Below, one piece after another: positions 59,704 through 64,000 of a stretch of 64,000 bases of DNA. The stretch comes from Syntrophus buswellii (GTDB lineage: Bacteria; Desulfobacterota; Syntrophia; Syntrophales; Syntrophaceae). Positions within the stretch are counted from its first letter, which is position 1; the number at the start of each line of letters is the position of its first letter. A model generated the notes under the pieces. The model did not search any database. It saw only the letters and a list, made by a program, of their open reading frames with translations, and had not been told where the DNA came from. The translations under genes were made by a program, and so were the position numbers. Location of the stretch: positions 124,001 through 188,000 of the forward strand of contig NZ_CP175563.1 in assembly GCF_046097065.1 (NCBI RefSeq). Reading direction: 5' to 3'.

Positions 59704-60179
59704 TGGCGGAGCCACTCGCCGATAGAGTCATAAAGAGAATTGGCCAGGCTGCCGAGCTGTACCACCGGCTTGTCATGCTGGTGGCCCCGGCCGGTTCGGG
59801 CAAGACCGCCGCGCTGCAGGATGTTCATGAACGCACTGCGGCCCCTCTGGTCAACGTCAACCTCGAACTTTCCCGGCGCATGCTCGACCTCACCGAGCGC
59901 CAGCGGGCCTTGCAGTTGCCCCGCCTCCTCGCGGAGATCGTGGGCGCATCCGCAGCCGATGTGGTTCTTCTGGACAACGTCGAGGTCCTCTTCGATGTCT
60001 CGCTCAAGCAGGACCCGTTGCGGCTCCTGCAGGGGCTCTCGCGGAACAAGACGGTGGTCGCGGCCTGGAGCGGCTCCATCGACGGAGAGCACATGGTCTA
60101 TGCAACGCCGGACCACCCCGAATACAAACGATATCCCCTACGAGATTTCCTGGTAGTGAACCCGGAGGCCGTTGCATGA
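59703..60179 (+). CDS. brxF: BREX-3 P-loop protein BrxF
   Basis: 158 residues. Walker A APAGSGKT (A28-T35) and Walker B-like VVLLDNVEVLF near 90, in a short single-domain P-loop protein. PRLLAEIVG and LRLLQGLSRNKTVVAAWSG with a final YPLRDFLVV fit the BrxF family found only in type 3 BREX. It is coupled to the HTH gene before it and followed by BrxC. Function in the complex is unknown. Confidence 0.78.
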   Translation: MAEPLADRVIKRIGQAAELYHRLVMLVAPAGSGKTAALQDVHERTAAPLVNVNLELSRRMLDLTERQRALQLPRLLAEIVGASAADVVLLDNVEVLFDVSLKQDPLRLLQGLSRNKTVVAAWSGSIDGEHMVYATPDHPEYKRYPLRDFLVVNPEAVA

Positions 60180-60213
60180 AGACAAGGAACGAAGACGCAG
60201 GAGGGCAGACGCG

Positions 60214-63200
60214 ATGAAATACGGAGACCTGATCCAATTCGAGCCTATCGAGTCCGTGGTCCAGCTACGGGACGCCGACGAGGCCGCTGCTGCCCGGCAG
60301 CTTGTCCAGACCTATGTCATCTCCGGAGAGATGGCCGAAAAGCTGACCAGTCTGGTCGTTCCTCAGCTTCAGTTCGACCAGCCCATGGATAACAAGGGGC
60401 TGCTGGTCGTCGGCAACTACGGCACCGGTAAATCGCACCTCATGTCCGTGATCTCCGCCCTGGCTGAAAACGGCGATCTCGCAACGCATCTGAACGACAA
60501 GAGCGTGGCCAGCGCCGCGGGCAAGATCAGCGGACGGTTCAAGGTAGTCCGGACCGAGATTGGCGCAACCACCATGTCCCTGCGCGACATTTTCGTCGCC
60601 GAACTGGAGGAGCACCTGGCCGCAATGGGCGTGTCTTATTCCTTCCCGCCCGCAGACAAGGTGTCCAATAACAAGCGTTCTTTCGAAGAGATGATGACCG
60701 CCTTCCACCAGGAGCATCCCGACCACGGTCTGCTCCTGGTGGTGGACGAACTGCTCGACTACCTGCGCACCCGCAAGGATCAGGAACTCATCCTCGATCT
60801 CAACTTCCTGCGCGAGATCGGCGAGGTCTGCAAGGACCTGCGGTTCCGCTTCATCGCCGGTGTCCAGGAAGCCATTTTCGACAGCCCTCGTTTTTCCTTT
60901 GTGGCCGACAGCATCCGCCGGGTGAAGGACCGCTTCGAGCAAATCCTCATCGCCCGCAAGGACGTCAAGTTCGTGGTGGCCGAGCGTCTGCTCAAGAAGA
61001 CCGCCGACCAGCAGGTGAGAATCCGGGAGTACCTGACACCCTTCGCCAAGTTCTATGGCCGCATGAACGAGCGCATGGACGAGTTCGTGCGCCTCTTCCC
61101 CGTGCATCCGGACTACATCGACACCTTCGAGCGGGTCACCGCGGTGGAAAAGCGTGAGGTGCTCAAGACCCTGTCCCTGGCCATGAAGAAGCTCCTCAAC
61201 CAGAACGTGCCCGACGACCGGCCCGGAGTCATCGCCTATGACGGCTACTGGACGACCCTGCGCGAGAACCCGTCCTTCCGCGCCGTTCCGGACATCAAGG
61301 CAGTCATCGATTGCAGCATGGTGCTCGAGTCGCGCATCCAGCAGGCCTTTACCCGGCCGGCCTACAGGCCCATGGCGACCCAGCTCATCCATGCGCTGTC
61401 GGTCCACCGGCTCACGACGGGCGACATTTACGCCACCCTGGGCGCGACGGCGGAGGAACTGCGCGACGGGTTGTGCCTCTTCCAGCCGGGTATCGAGGAA
61501 CTGGGCGGCGATCCGGCCGACGACCTGCTCTCCCAGGTGGAGACCGTCCTGCGGGAAATCCACAAAACAGTCAGCGGGCAGTTCATTTCCTCCAATCCGG
61601 ACAACCGCCAGTATTACCTGGACCTCAAGAAGACTGACGACTTCGACGCGCTGATCGAGAAGCGGGCCGAGAGCCTCGATTCTTCGCAGCTCGACCGCTA
61701 CTACTACGAAGCGCTCCGGCGAGTCATGGAGTGCACCGACCAGACCTACGTGACGGGCTACAAGATCTGGCAGCATGAACTCGAATGGCTGGAACGTAAG
61801 GCTGCGCGCCTGGGATACCTTTTCTTCGGCGCACCCAACGAGCGCTCCACGGCGGTGCCGCCGCGGGACTTCTACCTCTATTTCATCCAGCCCTTTGACG
61901 CGCCGCATTTCAAGGACGAGAAGAAACCCGAGGAGCTGTTCCTGCGCCTGACGAACACGGACGAAGAATTCCGCACCGCGCTTCGAAGCTACGCCGCAGC
62001 CCTGGACCTTGCATCCACCGCCTCGGGCCACGCCAAGTCCACCTACGAATCCAAGGCCTCGAACTTCCTGCGCGACCTTGTGCAGTGGCTCCAGAAGAAC
62101 ATGACCACAGCCTTTGAGGTCACCTACCAGGGGCGCGCCAAGTCCCTGACCGAATGGGCCAAGGGCAAGTCCATCCGGGAGCTTTCCGGCATTGGCTCCC
62201 ACGAGCGCATCAACTTCCGCGACCTGGTGAACACCACCGCGGGCATCTGTCTCGGGACGAAGTTCCAGGACCAGGCTCCCGAATACCCGTTCTTCTCGGT
62301 GCTCATCACGGGAGCGAACCGGGCCCAGGCTGCGCAGGACGCCCTGCGCGCCATCGCCGGACAGAACCGCACCAAGCAGGGCACCGCAGTCCTGGATGCC
62401 CTGGAGCTTCTCTACGGTGAGCGGCTCGATCCCTACCGATCCAAATACGCCAAGTACATTCTCGGCGTCGCCAAGAAGAAGGGCCACGGACAGGTGGTTA
62501 ACCGCTCCGAGCTGATCCAGGACGTCCTCGGCGTGGAATACCTCGCTCCGCAATCGCTCCGCCTCGAACCCGAATGGGCCGTGGTGGTGCTGGCCGCGCT
62601 GGTCTATGCCGGCGAAGTGGTCCTCTCCATCCCTGGCAAGAAGTTCGATGCCACCGGGCTCCAGCAATTGGCCGGAACCGGCATCGATGAACTTACCCAG
62701 TTCAAACACATCGAACGGCCCAAGGACTGGAACCTTCCGGCGCTCAAGGCGCTTTTCGAACTGCTCGGACTCACGCCGGGCATGGCGCAACTGGTCACTC
62801 AGGGCAAGGACGAACCGGTTCAGGAGCTGCAGAAGGCGGTCACCAACGCCGTCGAGCGGCTGGTACTCGTACAGCAGAGCATGCAGACCGGGCTGTTCTT
62901 CTGGGGTCGCAGCCTGCTGGCCGAGGACGAAGTCAAGAAGCTCCGCGCGAAACTGGACGAGACCAAGACCTTCCTCGAATCCCTGCAAGCTTACACCACG
63001 ACCGGCAAGCTCAAGAATTTCCGCTACGACGCCTCGGAAGTGACGGCCCATCGGAGTGGACTCGAATCCCTTGCCGAGATCAAATCGCTTGAGGAACTGG
63101 TGGTCGACCTCGGGTCCACGGCCTCGTACCTCTCCACCGCCGAGGCTGTCCTGCCCACCGGCCACGAGTGGATCGACAAGATGAAGACGGCGCGGGACGA

Positions 63201-63942
63201 GGTCCTCGCCCAGATCGGCGACCCGGCCAAGCGGAGCGCTGCGGCATTCCGCCAGCAGACCCAGCGCAAACTCGGCGACCTCAAGAAGGCCTACCTGCTG
63301 GCCTACCTCTCTATGCACGCGAAAGCGCGTCTCGGTGTGAACGAGGACAAGCGCAAGGCCCAGCTCATGGGTGACGAGCGGCTCAAGGACCTGCAGAAGC
63401 TCTCCACCATCGACCTGATGCCCCGCCAGCACCTGTCGGATTTCCAGAACCGCTTGGCTGGCCTGAGGAGCTGCTTTGCGCTCACCGAGCAGGAACTGGA
63501 AGCATCGCCGGTCTGCCCGCACTGCAACTTCAAACCGGGCGCGGAACCGCCCACGGCTCCCGCAGCGACGATGCTGGACGCCCTGGACGGCGAGCTCGAT
63601 AAGCTGGTCGAGAACTGGACCCAGACGTTGCTCGCCAACCTCGAAGACCCGACCACCAAGGGGAACCTGAGCCTGCTCAAGCCTGAGCCGCGAAAGCTGG
63701 TGGACGGCTTTATCAAGAAGCGGACCCTGCCGGACGACCTGGACCAGGACTTCATCCACGCCTTGCAGGAGGTGCTCTCCGGGCTCACCAAGGTCTCGGT
63801 CAAGATCGCGGACCTGCGCGACGCCCTGCTCTCGGGCGGCTCACCAGCCACCCCGGCGGAGATGAGGAAGCGGTTCGAGGAATACCTGGACGGGCTTACC
63901 AAGGGCAAGGAACCCGGCAAAGTCCGGATCGTACTCGAGTAA
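60214..63942 (+). CDS. brxC: BrxC/PglY-type ATPase (DUF6079)
   Basis: 1,242 residues, normal for BrxC. Walker A GNYGTGKSHLM near 67-75, Walker B region LLVVDELLDYLRTRKD, a sensor-like FRFIAGVQEAIFDS, and long helical C-terminal part with an isolated zinc-type CPHC at 1101. BrxC is an essential large ATPase of BREX defence, which methylates self DNA and blocks replication of unmethylated phage DNA. AGGAGG at about 60199 selects ATG 60214. It precedes the next BREX gene by 10 bases. Confidence 0.85.
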   Translation: MKYGDLIQFEPIESVVQLRDADEAAAARQLVQTYVISGEMAEKLTSLVVPQLQFDQPMDNKGLLVVGNYGTGKSHLMSVISALAENGDLATHLNDKSVASAAGKISGRFKVVRTEIGATTMSLRDIFVAELEEHLAAMGVSYSFPPADKVSNNKRSFEEMMTAFHQEHPDHGLLLVVDELLDYLRTRKDQELILDLNFLREIGEVCKDLRFRFIAGVQEAIFDSPRFSFVADSIRRVKDRFEQILIARKDVKFVVAERLLKKTADQQVRIREYLTPFAKFYGRMNERMDEFVRLFPVHPDYIDTFERVTAVEKREVLKTLSLAMKKLLNQNVPDDRPGVIAYDGYWTTLRENPSFRAVPDIKAVIDCSMVLESRIQQAFTRPAYRPMATQLIHALSVHRLTTGDIYATLGATAEELRDGLCLFQPGIEELGGDPADDLLSQVETVLREIHKTVSGQFISSNPDNRQYYLDLKKTDDFDALIEKRAESLDSSQLDRYYYEALRRVMECTDQTYVTGYKIWQHELEWLERKAARLGYLFFGAPNERSTAVPPRDFYLYFIQPFDAPHFKDEKKPEELFLRLTNTDEEFRTALRSYAAALDLASTASGHAKSTYESKASNFLRDLVQWLQKNMTTAFEVTYQGRAKSLTEWAKGKSIRELSGIGSHERINFRDLVNTTAGICLGTKFQDQAPEYPFFSVLITGANRAQAAQDALRAIAGQNRTKQGTAVLDALELLYGERLDPYRSKYAKYILGVAKKKGHGQVVNRSELIQDVLGVEYLAPQSLRLEPEWAVVVLAALVYAGEVVLSIPGKKFDATGLQQLAGTGIDELTQFKHIERPKDWNLPALKALFELLGLTPGMAQLVTQGKDEPVQELQKAVTNAVERLVLVQQSMQTGLFFWGRSLLAEDEVKKLRAKLDETKTFLESLQAYTTTGKLKNFRYDASEVTAHRSGLESLAEIKSLEELVVDLGSTASYLSTAEAVLPTGHEWIDKMKTARDEVLAQIGDPAKRSAAAFRQQTQRKLGDLKKAYLLAYLSMHAKARLGVNEDKRKAQLMGDERLKDLQKLSTIDLMPRQHLSDFQNRLAGLRSCFALTEQELEASPVCPHCNFKPGAEPPTAPAATMLDALDGELDKLVENWTQTLLANLEDPTTKGNLSLLKPEPRKLVDGFIKKRTLPDDLDQDFIHALQEVLSGLTKVSVKIADLRDALLSGGSPATPAEMRKRFEEYLDGLTKGKEPGKVRIVLE

Positions 63943-63952
63943 GGAGCGGCAG

Positions 63953-64000
63953 ATGGCAAAGAATCCATACGAGCAGAGCATCTTCGACATACAACCTGCC
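63953..64000 (+). CDS. start of next BREX gene, probably PglX methyltransferase (partial)
   Basis: ATG 63953 with AAGGAG at 63941-63946 begins an open frame to the window end (MAKNPYEQSIFDIQPA). Sixteen residues cannot be classified; in BREX-3 the gene after brxC is normally the adenine methyltransferase pglX, so that is the expectation from order only. Confidence 0.45.
   Translation, partial: MAKNPYEQSIFDIQPA

Noticed and set aside
60265..63759. Minus-strand open frame of 1,164 codons opposite brxC
   Set aside because: Mirror frame produced by GC-rich codon usage; no protein motifs, while the plus frame is a clear BrxC.

Overview
The window is almost entirely one large, high-GC, contractile-tailed (myovirus-type) temperate-phage-like element running left to right, followed on the same strand by the first genes of a type 3 BREX defence operon. 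No host housekeeping gene, rRNA or tRNA is visible, so the host cannot be named. The GC-rich coding, a lipoprotein signal and the gene repertoire fit a Gram-negative proteobacterium or Desulfobacterota-like host, but this is weak inference. Neither prophage end is recognisable; the window could be a prophage, a phage-plasmid or a free phage genome.

Layout. (1) 1-6797: DNA replication and recombination genes (Sak4-like ATPase end, DUF669 protein, ERCC4 nuclease, RecD2-like helicase, primase-ATPase fusion). (2) 6798-8653: an AT-rich foreign insert with an ABC-F ATPase gene preceded by a promoter, a strong Shine-Dalgarno with a three-codon leader ORF, stacked hairpins and an intrinsic terminator, which together look like a transcription-attenuation riboregulator. 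(3) 8654-9105: non-coding array of at least eleven GCGGTGG/CCACCGC boxes around an AT-rich core, an origin-like arrangement. (4) 9106-10750: unknown protein, Mor-like transcription activator, putative small terminase. (5) 10751-12848: 25-bp quasi-palindromic repeats and a leftward tyrosine-recombinase cassette wedged between the small and large terminase genes. (6) 12989-29836: lipoprotein, large terminase, portal, a 1,521-aa minor head protein with a kinase-like region, a 1,287-aa fusion of two DNA adenine methyltransferases with a head protease and scaffold, decoration protein, major capsid protein and connectors. (7) 29854-45352: sheath, tube, tail chaperone with a -1 frameshift site, tape measure, hub, endolysin, holin candidates, spike, PAAR tip, gp25. 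(8) 45420-56319: baseplate J, tail protein I, fibre and receptor-binding genes. (9) 56533-59379: amidoligase, DUF5049-like, class II glutamine amidotransferase and gamma-glutamylcyclotransferase operon. (10) 59391-64000: promoter/operator, excisionase-type HTH protein, BrxF, BrxC and the start of a probable PglX.

The most striking observations are: a bipartite intergenic element, CCGACR-N14-CCGGTARRTAWC, present seven times with invariant spacing and each time ahead of a late transcription unit, which I read as a phage-specific late promoter probably driven by the Mor-like protein; enzymes fused to capsid-interior proteins (methyltransferases on the protease/scaffold, a kinase-like fold on the minor head protein), which suggests effectors packaged and injected with the DNA; the attenuator-controlled ABC-F cassette; and BREX-3 directly abutting phage cargo genes.
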